DNA from: Alentia gelatinosa | Taxonomy: Eukaryota > Annelida > Polychaeta > Phyllodocida > Polynoidae | Length of the DNA stretch: 64,000 nucleotides | Direction: 5' to 3' | Assembly: GCA_950022655.1 (NCBI GenBank) | Contig: OX465592.1 | Location: forward strand, 744,001-808,000 | In this document: positions 21,697 to 31,985 of the stretch, one piece after another | Layout of the letters: every line of letters starts with the position of its first letter | How positions within the stretch are numbered: position 1 is the stretch's first letter | Program-made: the position numbers and the translations under genes | Notes under the pieces: generated by a model | Database searches by the model: none | Seen by the model: only the letters and a program-made list of their open reading frames with translations | Told to the model about the DNA's origin: nothing

Positions 21697-21960
21697 TTAT
21701 CTCAAACCAGTATTTTTCTCCAGAGGCTTAACATTAGGAACTCATACTCCACGACCGTGGAGGTATTGTACCCAATACGCAATGGCTCATTGGGTGAGTT
21801 ATTTCATTGATTAATAATGTTCCTGATCATGTATACGGGGTGAGATAAAATAGGGGTGAAAATAACTTAGTCCGCTGGTTTGACTGCTTAATGATAATAT
21901 TTGCTTCGTGAATTACTCCGCAGTGAAACTCGGTGGAGAACGGACTATGTTATTTTCCTC
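21697..21960. mobile_element. Composite foldback element, second copy
   Basis: Same order as 1588-1870: CTTATCTCA...GTATTTTTCTCCA, TACTCCACGACCGTGG, TTGTACCCAATACGC, GGGGTGAGATAAAA, then a palindrome beginning TAACTTAGTCCG and ending CGGACTATGTTATTT. Confidence 0.65.
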
Positions 21961-22583
21961 TCGTGTGTTTCCTTCTAAAATCTGGATGTTGTGATCCTTG
22001 TCGATAACTCTGAGAGAATAAAGTACAGAGTACCTGTGTAAATAGTCCAACTTGTATACAGTGTATATATAGATGAAGAAAGCCTTTATCGTGTGTTGTA
22101 AATTCATCCACAATAACCCGACTTTATTCTGTACAATCTGTGATTATTCCACGAGCAATAAATGTCATATACTAATCAAACACTGCCATCTCTGTCGTAT
22201 CGTCTGTGGGGATCTTAGTACGCGATATCAATCTCAAACCGATCTGTGTAAGTCGAGTGCTCCCTGAATGATTGACGTCCCACTGGAGGAGGGTCTATTA
22301 CCACGCGGTACGCAGGTACGGCATGTGTGGGGGCCAAGACAAGCTCAGCACGGATTGCTGGACCTGATAAAGACTGTAATCTTCAGACCGGAATGCCTCC
22401 ACAGGGAGCTGCTACCAGCCCAAGTACGGTGCGGCTATAACCGCTTACCCACTGGCCGACGATAACGCCGGAGCTCTGTTAAAATTCTCCTCAAAGTCCG
22501 TCGGTGGTGCCACTGACATCGGTATAGAAAAAACTCTGTGAGGGTTCAGTGTATTCCTTGTTTCTGCTGCATTTCACAGGTCC
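21961..22583. other. Unassigned intergenic sequence
   Basis: AT-rich to 22260, then GC-rich with an open frame at 22268-22465. That frame has no recognised motif. Nothing else seen. Confidence 0.3.
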
Positions 22584-22850
22584 ATTGTTTGTTTGGGTAG
22601 TTTAACGTCCAATTTGTTCAATTACACTTACTTTAGGTTTGATCGAATCTATGAGATGAATATAGCTAGAAATCTCACCCCTACACATTTACTGAGGAGA
22701 GAGTTCTTTTACTTCCCACACCACATAGTCATGGTATGAGAAGGATTGGCCTTTGATATAGCAGTAAGTCTACCACTGCTGGGAGTGAAGGAGAGAAGTG
22801 GCTGCAGTGAGACTCGCACCAACTAAATCCTTAAGTTTTGGCCTCATCTA
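22584..22850 (-). mobile_element. SINE-like element, single-unit copy
   Basis: Shares with 27361-28080 the left end TTTGGGTAGTTTAACGTCC, then GATGAATATAGCTAGAAA, CCCCTACACATTTA, CATGGTATGAGAAGGA and GTCTACCACTGCTGGG. It has one unit of the body that is tandemly repeated there. The tRNA-like head is poorly kept. Confidence 0.6.
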
Positions 22851-23865
22851 TGCACAATTAATCGGTGAACACTTCTCTGCATGCCTGTTTCCATTCACAG
22901 ATCTGGCGTCGGTGGTTCCCGACTGCAGATCGGTGGCGAATAATCGACCAGTGGAAACGGGCTTATAGTCAGTAATATCAATGAGTATAGAGACCCGTTA
23001 GTAATATAAGAGTAGAGAAATCTCCTCAGCTGAAAGATCCATGACGTTATTGACCACTTCTTTCTCTGCATCATGCACCCTTTGTGTCGCAGTAGCACAA
23101 AGCTTTCATGCTGAAGGTGGGACTAGAAAGCGACCTCAGCAACCTGACAATGGACCACACACCAGTCTCGTGGGGTCTTTGTGGGAGACATTGAACACTG
23201 CTAAGGCTGGCAGATGGTTGAGCCTCACAGGAGAGCTGCAAGTGTTCATAATCAATACCCGAAGTCCACTTCAAGTTCAGGGCCCAGGAACCCAAGCGAA
23301 ATGCGAAATGCGAAATGCCACTCCAAGGGAAGCATTGTGAATCTTAAATGTTGTTAGAACTGCTCATCGTAGCAGAACCAGCGGAGGGGGGGGGGGGGGG
23401 TAATGAGAAAGGCGTTCGGAATGCAGAGAGGAAGTTTGTTTATTTGTTTAATTTAATGTCCAATGTGTTCTATTAGACTTACTTTGGGTTTCAGAGGATA
23501 TCGTTCAAGTAGGGAACACTGGGGATGGTTGACAATAGTCTCAGAATTGTCTCCATTCAATCTCAGATTAATTCTCTTCTAGAGGCAAACTCTGCTATGA
23601 AATTATCGTGAATGGCAAATACTGATTTATCATCTATCGTATACAAAGACCCTACTGGAAATGTACAGGGACTCAATAAATCGCGAGGCATTGTATAAAA
23701 CCTGTCAGATACCATAACTGTGGTATACAGATTCAAATCTATGGTATACGGCTTCAAAACCATGGTATACGGGAAAATAGTCCCTTCATGTTATAACGTA
23801 AATAAAATAGTCCCTACTGTTATGCTTTTTAATATGGCAACTACTGGGTTTGATTTATTCTATAA
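22851..23865. other. Unassigned, with a SINE-end fragment and G run
   Basis: 23437-23500 repeats the SINE 3' end (TTTAATGTCCAATGTGTTCT). A G run lies at 23385-23400. 23715-23800 has short repeats around ATGGTATACGG(G/C)TTC. Overlapping open frames at 23041-23340 on both strands have no motif or splice support. Confidence 0.4.
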
Positions 23866-24035
23866 TGTAGATAGTAAATACAACAAACGATGGTTTTATA
23901 TACAGGTGGCTTTGTAAACCACTCGAGTTTGAGGTCGTAATACACTCGGTAGTGCTCGTGTATCACTATGCGTCAGACTCGTGGTTTACGGCCGCCTGTC
24001 CATAAAACCATCGATTATTGTATATATACGTGGGT
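23866..24035. mobile_element. Foldback element with ACGATGGTTTTAT arms
   Basis: Left arm ACGATGGTTTTATATACAGG and right arm CCTGTCCATAAAACCATCG are inverted; inner arms GTAAACCACTCGAG and CGTGGTTTAC also pair. The centre has short GTGTATCACT-type sequence. Non-autonomous foldback DNA. Confidence 0.65.
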
Positions 24036-24094
24036 CCTACTCACGGATGCCCGTTGTGGTCAGCAAAAAGGACCTCGAAATATTCACCATTGCA

Positions 24095-24865
24095 ATACAG
24101 GGTTTACACATCACAAACACACTACAGTAGGCAATCAAAGGATCAAGGGAAAGCTCAAGATTTCACATGGGTCAGTGGGGAGGGGGGGGGGGGGGGGGGT
24201 TCAGTGGGGATCATGGGCTGTGACTGAACTGGGCAATTTAGCAGTTGGAATGTCAACATCACACAAGGATAAATTATATATTATACTGAAAATGAAAACA
24301 TCAGGCCTCCCAGTGCCCCGCTTCCTCAATATAGGTTTTTTTATAGGTTTTGAAAATCAAAATATAGGTTTTTACAGGTTTTTCAAGGCCCTAAACATAT
24401 TTCAGTTCTTCATTTCTAAAAGAATGTACCTAGTACAAAATTGGAGGACGTCAGGATGTCTGGATCATCAGGTTATAAAGCATGTATAGCTGTTGAGTTT
24501 CCAACAGGCAAGCCAGCGCCAACTGTTGATTCTTAAACACTTTTATGATCTCTTAAATGAACCGATAATGTGGATTCTTGTCATTTGACAATCTAACTTT
24601 GTGTCAAGTGAACTTTTAAGATTTCCTGTACACCTTAATCTGCATGGCAGTGAAAATATAGGTTTTTATATTTTATATAGGTTTCTTTGAAAAAAACATA
24701 AAGGCTCAATAATCAAAATATAGGTTTTTATAGGTTTTACAGGTTTCACTGGGAGGCCTGAAATATGAAATGGACTAGAAGCGGCTCGCTACAATGGCCA
24801 AGAAGTAATTAAAGCGTGTAATTAAGCCGTCGACTTGAGCGGCGGGTGTTTGCGGTGACACACGC
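24095..24865. repeat. Dispersed repeats: family B relative and ATAGGTTTTTATAGG element
   Basis: 24095-24300 matches 32150-32370 closely (CACATGGGTCAGTGGGGAGG, ATCATGGGCTGTG, TATGTCAACAT-type phrase). A G run of about 20 interrupts it at 24181-24200. 24320-24760 has ATAGGTTTTTATAGGTT and CACTGGGAGGC blocks shared with the 7.6-8.3 kb ORC4 array. The open frame across it is not a gene. Confidence 0.6.
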
Positions 24866-25215
24866 ATGTGATTAAACACCTGGCATGGCGCATGTGATTA
24901 AACATGGCGCATGTGATTAAACACCTGGCATGGCGCATGTGATTAAACATGGCGCATGTGATTAAACACCTGGCATGGCGAGCCACCTTCAGGAACCAGG
25001 GGCCTGTTTAATAATCTAGGATCGTTCATGAAGACCCTTTTCTGTACCACATACAACGGCTATCATTTAGTGATATGTGAGCATTGCAAGCCACTTTGAG
25101 GAACCAGGGGCCTGTTAAATAGTCTAGGATCGTACATGAAGACCCTTTTCTGTACCTCGTAGAAGGACTATCGTTTGATAATATTTAATCATTGCGAGTC
25201 ACCTTGAGGGACCTG
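24866..25215. repeat. Two short tandem arrays
   Basis: 24872-24980: alternating CATGGCGCATGTGATTAAAC and ACCTGGCATGG units. 25000-25215: two and a half units of about 107 bp with GAACCAGGGGCCTGTT, CTAGGATCGT(T/A)CATGAAG and ACCCTTTTCTGTACC. Confidence 0.85.
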
Positions 25216-26590
25216 GTGTTATATTACGTAACACACAACAGCTCAGAAGGAGGAATGATAAGCAAAATGATCACTTGGTAAGTCTTGGAGAAATGGCCAA
25301 AACCTCGGGCAGTAATTTTCCCGCGCTTTACCTGGTAACTTTGACGTTCTTTCACCGGCAGATAGTTTGCCTCTCCTGGTGTTGTTGTGGTGAGGTCCGC
25401 AGACCGGAGTGAATCCGCGCTCTACTCCCCAACCAGCTTCAACTTCACGTCAACTATCAGTAAAAGAGTCCATGACATCTGGGGGCTGTGAATAAACTAC
25501 GAACGAGAAAAAAGGTATCTTAGGATTGTCTTTGTGGCCATAGTGTTGTACAAAATAAAGTGTTGTAAGAATAACGTGTTTTGACGATAAGAGTAACCTG
25601 AATGTCTTAAAGGGTCCTGTATACAAATACGTTCATTCTGTTCATTTAGAAAAAACCTTCTGTACTGTCATACAACACTGAATGGGAATAAATCGCCCAG
25701 GATGTCGTTAATCGTTGGAGTCATCGTATCGTCCAGCACCAGAAACGAACGTACTTTATTCAACAGCCCCCTGGATACCATCATCCCAGCCCAGTCTCCG
25801 TGTTCTACAACGTCTCTTGTCACTTCTGACGCGGTGTATCGAGCGCGGTGTCCTACAGCCCTGGAGCAACGTGAAAACAGGCGCTGACTACTGAGCCTCG
25901 TTATCCTCCTTTAAATTGTATAAACAAAAGGGAAAAAGTAACAAATTCTACAGAAATACCATTTAATATGGTAGGATCATTTACAAATGTAAATTAGAAC
26001 CCCAAATCTATCCAACATCGCATCTAAGCGTATACATGTATAGATATATTTGTGAGTAACGAAAAAAAGAGTCATGTATAGTATAGATATATTTGTGAGT
26101 AAAGAAAAAAAGAGTACCGCAGTACAATAGTCAACAACAGAGTCACGTAAAATCTACACCAACGCTCCTGAAACCAACAGTCTGTTCAACAGACACCAAC
26201 TGAGTATCACCAACAACTCACTAAAAGGATGAATGGCAACGTAACCATCAAACAAGACTACACTATGGCACCACATTAAACAACTATTACCAGCTAGACC
26301 ACGAAAGTCAACTGAACAAATTGGACGTTAAACTAACCAAACAACCAAACAAAACAACCTCAAATGAGTAAATGTAATGAGTCAATGAGTACCCAAGTAG
26401 ATCAATCAGTGACAGATTAACCTCGATAGAAGACTCACAAAACGTTGGTTCTACAATCTACAATAAATGCCTACATTAATCTGATATCAAAGTGGTTGTG
26501 CTTTTTTACAATATGAGAATATTCATATTCCCAAACCATAGTGTCATCAATAAACCTCATAATATCAACTTGACTGCCTCTTACCCACTA
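25216..26590. other. Unassigned intergenic sequence
   Basis: 25255-25385 is one arm of the foldback family at 30541-30710 (AAGTCTTGGAGAAAT, CAGTAATTTTCCCG). 26030-26115 has two copies of TATAGATATATTTGTGAGTA. No gene seen; the short frame at 25702-25887 is unsupported. Confidence 0.4.
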
Positions 26591-26595
26591 AACTA

Positions 26596-26911
26596 ATGCC
26601 CCAGTCACACTGGCGTAAAAAACGGCGTTTTTCCGTGTACGCACGTCTACGTTCTTCTACGCATTTTGAAATCTCAAAATACGCCGCAACACGCCATAAT
26701 AGGCGGAGATGCGTAAAGGAAAGTCGGAATGCGCCGAAAAACGCCACAATGCGTACAGAAGCGTAAATAAACGTTGATGAACGTTGAGAAGCGTACTAAC
26801 ACGTTAAAGAAACGTTCCAGATACATTACAAATCCGTAGCTAATACGTGGTCCCAACCAATTCAAATACGTAGAAGAAACGCCGTTTTTTACGCCAGTGT
26901 GACTGGGGCAT
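26596..26911. mobile_element. 316-bp MITE with long, nearly perfect terminal inverted repeats
   Basis: Left end ATGCCCCAGTCACACTGGCG and right end CGCCAGTGTGACTGGGGCAT are exact inverses, continuing through TAAAAAACGGCGTTT for about 35 bp in total. Flanked by TA on both sides, so a TA target duplication is likely (mariner- or Harbinger-type insertion). The interior is a degenerate series of ACGC/ACGT words spaced roughly every 10-12 bp. Confidence 0.88.
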
Positions 26912-27360
26912 TAAGAGAACATTATTATGAGGCAGTGAGAGTTTAATTCATCCAAAAGATACTTCTGAGTTAAACTTAACCTCAAATTGTGCTGCTTCCA
27001 TAATGATAAGTCTAAAGTCCCTCCATATTCATAATTCTCAGAATGGACCTCATTCATTAGGTGTGACATCACACCACTCACCGTCTACAAAGTAGACAGG
27101 CAGACATGAAAACACAGCGTGTGAGAGAGAACGATCAGAGTTTGTGAGAAGGTGCTCTCACCGAGACGTCAAGAGGCGGTGATGTTTAACGTTTTTCTCA
27201 GTGAGGACTCTTGGTGTAGCGTGTGAACGGGAGTCAATATTGACGGGACTTTAGTATCCAGGCGGGATTAGGAGAGTGGCGCTGGGAGGTTAATCCGCCG
27301 CCCGCTCCGTGTTGACTCGTCTCTATACTCTCCCCTCCAGGCACCCAGATCGGAGAACGG
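26912..27360. other. Unassigned intergenic sequence
   Basis: No array, element or gene recognised. Ends at the left border of the SINE with an expanded body. Confidence 0.3.
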
Positions 27361-28080
27361 TTTGTGTGTTTGGGCAGTTTAACGACCAATATGTTCTGTT
27401 AGACTTACCTTGGGGTAGATTGAAGCTATGAGATGAATTTAGGTAGAAACCCCTACACATTTACAGGGTCTTTTAGTTCCTACACCACGTAGACATGGTA
27501 TGAGAAGGACTGGCCTTTGATATAGCAGTAAATCTACCACTGCTGGGGGTGAAATAGAAAGGTGACTGTACACCACACCACATAGACATGGTATGAGAAG
27601 GACTGGCCTTTGATATAGCATTAAGTCTACCACTGCTGGGGGTGAAGGAGAAAGGTGGCTGTACACCACACCACATAGACATGGTATGAGAAGGACTGGC
27701 CTTTGATATAGCAGTAAATCTACCACTGCTGGGGGTGAAGGAGAAAGGTGGCTGTACACCTCATCACATAGACATGGTGTGAGAAGGACTGGTCTTTGAT
27801 ATAGCAGTAAATCTACCACTGCTGGGGATGAAGGAGAAAGGCGGCTGCACATCACACCACATAGACATGGTATGAGAAGGACTGGCCTTTGATATAGCAG
27901 TAAGTCTACCACTGCTGGGGGTGAAAGAGAAAGGTGGCTGTACACCACACCACATAGACATGGTATGAGAAGGACTGGCCTTTGATATAGCAGGGAATGA
28001 AGGAGAAGAGTGGCTGCAGTGGGAACCCACCATCTTGGGATTACAAGTCCAGTGCCTTAACCACTGAGCTAACTCCCCAC
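27361..28080 (-). mobile_element. tRNA-derived SINE with internally amplified body
   Basis: Read on the minus strand from 28080: GGGGAGTTAGCTCAGTGGTT, then AAGGCACTGGACTTGTAATC, then GGTGGGTTCCCACTG. This is a tRNA-like head with an A box (TAGCTCAGTGG) and a degenerate B box; the anticodon position reads TGT (tRNA-Thr-like). It lacks a closed acceptor stem, so it is not a functional tRNA. The body (CATGGTATGAGAAGGACTGG, GTCTACCACTGCTGG) is repeated six times at ~93 bp. The tail TTTAACGACCAATATGTTCT is shared with fragments at 22584, 23437 and 29640. Confidence 0.75.
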
Positions 28081-28685
28081 CCCTCTCAAGTCCATGATCT
28101 CATCATTTACGTCCATTCCATATTGTGCAGCTCCTGCAGGGCGTTATATGTATTTTTTTAACAAATCTACACTCCCATCACCAGTTGATGACGCTCCCTG
28201 AAACGATACCCTGATTATTACACTCTAACGAAGCGTCCCTGGAACACAGATCAACTTCCATTTTACGGACTTGCCCCCGGCTACAGATTATGGAAGCTTT
28301 TAGTTCAGAATATCTTCAATATATTCGGTATTATGAATGTTATCTCGGCTTCACATTTGGTCTTCTCGGGGGAAGACAAACAGAAAACCTTCCTCCTTAC
28401 CCTGTCCACTCACAGGAAGTCCACCCTGGCTACACAAAACAGAAAACAAGACGGACATTAACATAGGACTTCCGTACCCTAGATACAGTGGGTCGCTCAC
28501 TAAGTACACACCTTGTACACAGCGGCTGTTTAAGGTTTCTCCTCGTTGATCTCCTCGTTGATCCGCTAATCCGCGTGTTTTACCCCGGATTAGGGCGGCG
28601 TGAGGCGCGGCGAGCTGCCGGGATCAGGGCCCGGGAGGCCGGCGAGTAGCCCCGCTCACCACCCCCTGAGTACCCAACCCCCACC
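28081..28685. other. Unassigned intergenic sequence
   Basis: No gene or repeat recognised; becomes GC-rich from 28560 towards the C-rich array. Confidence 0.3.
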
Positions 28686-29592
28686 CCACCCGTAACCGTG
28701 TCCCCCCGCCGCCCCACCCTGAGAGCCCCCGCTCACCTGCCCCACCCTCTCACTCCCGCCCCATCCCCTCTCACCCGCCCCACCCTCTCACCCCGCTCAC
28801 CACCCCCTCAGTACCCAACCCCCACCCCACCCGTAACCATACCCACCCGTAACCGTGTCCCCCCGCCGCCCCCACCCTGAGAGCCCCGCTCACCTGCCCC
28901 ACCCTCTCACTCCCGCCCATCCCCTCACACCTGCCCCGCCCTCTCATCCAGCCCTCTCCCCCCCCCGCCCCACCCTCTCACCCCACCCTCTCATCCCCGC
29001 CCTCTCACACTCACCCAACCCTCTCACCCCCCGCCCTCTCACCCCCGCCCTCTCACCCGCCCCACCCCATCACACCCGCCCCGCCCCCCTCACCCCCGCC
29101 CTCTCACCCTCACCCCGCCCTCTCACCCTCACCCCTCTCTCACACTCACCCCACCCTCTCACCCTCACCCCCCCTCTCACACTCACCCCACCCTCTCACC
29201 CTCACCCCACCCTCTCACTCCCGCCCCACCCCCTCACCCCCGCCCCCTCACCCCCGCCCCGCCCTCTCACACTCACCCCACCCTCTCACCCTCACCCCAC
29301 CCTCTCGCCCTCACCCCACCCTCTCGCCCCCCGCCCCCGCCCTCTCACCCGCCCCACCCCCTCACACTCACCCCGCCCTCTCACCACCGCCCCGCCCTCT
29401 CACCCCCGCCCCGCCCTCTTACCCGCCCCACCCCCTCACACCTGCCCCGCCCTCTTACCCGCCCCACCCCCTCACACCCGCCCCGCCCTCTTACCCGCCC
29501 CACCCCCTCACCCACGCCCTGCCCTCTTACCCGCCCCACCCCCTCACACCCGCCCCGCCCCGCCCTCTCACCCTCACCCCACCCTCAGTGCC
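28686..29592. repeat. C-rich CCCACCCTCTCACC minisatellite
   Basis: About 900 bp of irregular units built from CCGCCCCACCC and CTCTCAC(C/A)C, almost free of G on the plus strand except in CCG. A longer unit (ACCACCCCCTGAGTACCCAA to CCGTGTCCCCCC) is duplicated at 28660-28860. The minus strand is rich in G runs. The plus open frame at 28855-29646 is an artefact. Confidence 0.9.
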
Positions 29593-30540
29593 GGTACCCA
29601 CGCTCCTCTCAACCGTGGTTTCTGTTTCTTTGTTTGCGTAATTTAACGTCCAATAAGTTCAATCAGACCTACAGCTGCTATGATTCTTTTTTTATCAGTC
29701 TATACAAAGTCCTCATTGAAAATGTAAGGGTACTCAGTAAACCATGACCCACTATTTATTACCCGTGGTATACAAAGTGCCCATTGAGAATGTATGGGCA
29801 TTCTGTATTCATCCCACCCGTGTACACACTAAAGGAATGGATGACATACAGGATATAGACCATGAAGAACGGGCTGCAATCCTCGTAGGGGCATGGAGAA
29901 TGGGTTCCCCATTGCTAAGCATATGCGACACAAATACCAGGTGTGAGATAAACTCCGATGATTCCACCTAGCCTAGCTGACAGGCAAACTTATTTTATCT
30001 GATGGTCAGCTCTATACAAATTGCAAATTATCAAAAAAACTAATATCTTAGTCAATCAGGAGACAGAGGTTATGCCGGCCTACCACCTTTTTTTTTTTTA
30101 CTAAATACTCCATGGGCGTTGAGTAAAAGTTCCCAATGCTAGGTCTATGAAAAAAAAAAACGAGGGGTGAAATAAAGCTTTGAATATACTCTGTGTCCAT
30201 TCCATCTAGAATGGAAATGTAGTTTAATACGAACACGACTTCTAGTAAAAGGTCAGAGACATCAAAGTATACTCTTTATGACCGTGAGTTTTCACCAATC
30301 CTATATACCTATGGCCGAACACTATGGTTATACCACGTTATGGGGGGTGGGATAACTGCTGACATTTACTACCCAAGGTTGATGTTTAGGCCAATCAGAT
30401 CATCTCTTACAAAATTCATATGAAAAGCGCAGTGGGGAGAAAACATAGAATGTCAAGTTACTCAATTAAGTTGGATCTGGCTTCACGTTTGATGCCAGGT
30501 AAGCAAATAACGCTATTTATTGTTACTAAACTGCATTTGA
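29593..30540. repeat. SINE-end fragment and GAGATAAA-type element copies
   Basis: 29630-29690 repeats the SINE tail (TTTAACGTCCAATAAGTTCA). 29740-29955 and 30090-30180 carry core phrases of the foldback/GAGATAAA family (GAATG(T/A)ATGGGCATTCTGTA, GTGAAATAAAG). No gene seen. Confidence 0.45.
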
Positions 30541-30710
30541 AGGTATAGGAATAGGGAAACCGTATTATCGGAGAGAGAAAGTCAAAGTTACTGGCTAAGG
30601 CTTGGAGAAATTACTGGCCGCGGCGAAGGCCTAGAACAGTAATTTTTCCGAGCCTTACCTCGTAACGTTGACTTTCTCTCTCCGGGACATAGTTTCCCTC
30701 TATTCCTACA
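30541..30710. mobile_element. Foldback element, ~85-bp imperfect arms
   Basis: Left arm TAGGAATAGGGAAAC...CGGAGAGAGAAAGTCAA...AAATTACTG pairs with right arm CAGTAATTTTT...TTGACTTTCTCTCTCCGGG...GTTTCCCTCTATTCCTA. A partial relative is at 25255-25385. Confidence 0.75.
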
Positions 30711-30867
30711 CCCGGTGAACACATAAGCCACACTACAAACGGCGACGTCAAAACCACAGGCGGTGGGTAAATGAAATTGACAGTAGTCAATCCTGTTAGT
30801 CCTCGTAGATACTAACTCGAGACAAGTGTCTGCCAAGTTCTCTACTGCCCGGAGCTGAGCGAGTCCG

Positions 30868-31985
30868 GGGGAGACGTGGGGAGACGTGGGGAGACGTGGG
30901 GAGACGTGGGGGAGACGTGGGGGGAGACGTGGGGAGACGTGGGGAGACGTGGGGGGGGGGGGGCGTGGGGGACGTGGGGGGGGGGGGGGGGGGGGGGGGC
31001 GTGGGGCGACGTGGGGGGGGGGGGGGGGGGGGGGGGGGGCGTGGGGCGACGTGGGGGGGGGGGGACGTGGGGAGACGTGGGGAGACGTGGGGGGGGGGGG
31101 CGTGGGGGACGTGGGGAGACGTGGGGGGGGGGACGTGGAGAGATGTGGGGAGACGTGGGGGACGTGGGGGGGGGACGTGGAGAGACGTGGGGAGACGTGG
31201 GGGACGTGGGGGGGGGCGTGGGGCGACGTGGGGAGACGTGGGGGGGACGTGGGGAGACGTGGGGGGGGGACGTGGGGGGACGTGGGGGAGACGTGGGGGA
31301 GACGTGGGGAGACGTGGGGAGACGTGGGGGGGACGTGGGGGGGGGACGTGGGGGGGGGGACGTGGGGAGACGTGGGGGGACGTGGGGGACGTGGGGGGGG
31401 GGGGGGCGTGGGGAGACGTGGGGGGGACGTGGGGGACGTGGGGGGGGGGGCGTGGGGCGACGTGGGGAGACGTGGGGGGGACGTGGGGAGACGTGGGGGG
31501 GGGGACGTGGGGGGACGTGGGGAGACGTGGGGAGACGTGGGGGGGACGTGGGGGGGGGGACGTGGGGGGGGGGGGGGGCGTGGGGGACGTGGGGAGACGT
31601 GGGGGGGGGACGTGGAGAGACGTGGGGGACGTGGGGGACGTGGGGGGACGTGGAGAGACGTGGGGGACGTGGGGGGACGTGGGGAGACGTGGGGGGGGGG
31701 AAGTGGGGGACGTGGGGGGGGGACGTGGGGGACGTGGGGAGACGTGGGGGGGGGCGTGGGGGACGTGGGGAGACGTGGGGAGACGTGGAGAGACGTGGGG
31801 GACGTGGGGGGAGACGTGGGGGACGTGGGGAGACGTGGGGGGACGTGGGGGACGTGGGGAGACGTGGGGAGACGTGGAGAGACGTGGGAGACGTGGGGAG
31901 ACGTGGGGGACGTGGGGGGAGACGTGGGGGGACGTGAGGGGGACGTGCGGAGATGTGGGGGGAAGTGGGCGACGTGGGGCGAGGT
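30868..31985. repeat. G-rich GACGTGGGG minisatellite
   Basis: About 1.1 kb of GACGTGGGG, GAGACGTGGGG and GACGTGGAGA units separated by G runs of 3 to more than 20. Virtually no C except in ACGT. All plus frames and the opposite strand are open through it, so the four long open frames here are artefacts. Strong G-quadruplex potential on the plus strand. Confidence 0.95.

Noticed and set aside
28020..28080. Functional tRNA-Thr gene on the minus strand
   Set aside because: A box and anticodon-like region are visible but the acceptor stem does not close and the B box is degenerate; it continues into a SINE body.
28855..29646. 263-codon proline-rich frame
   Set aside because: Lies in the C-rich minisatellite; no flanking exon signals.
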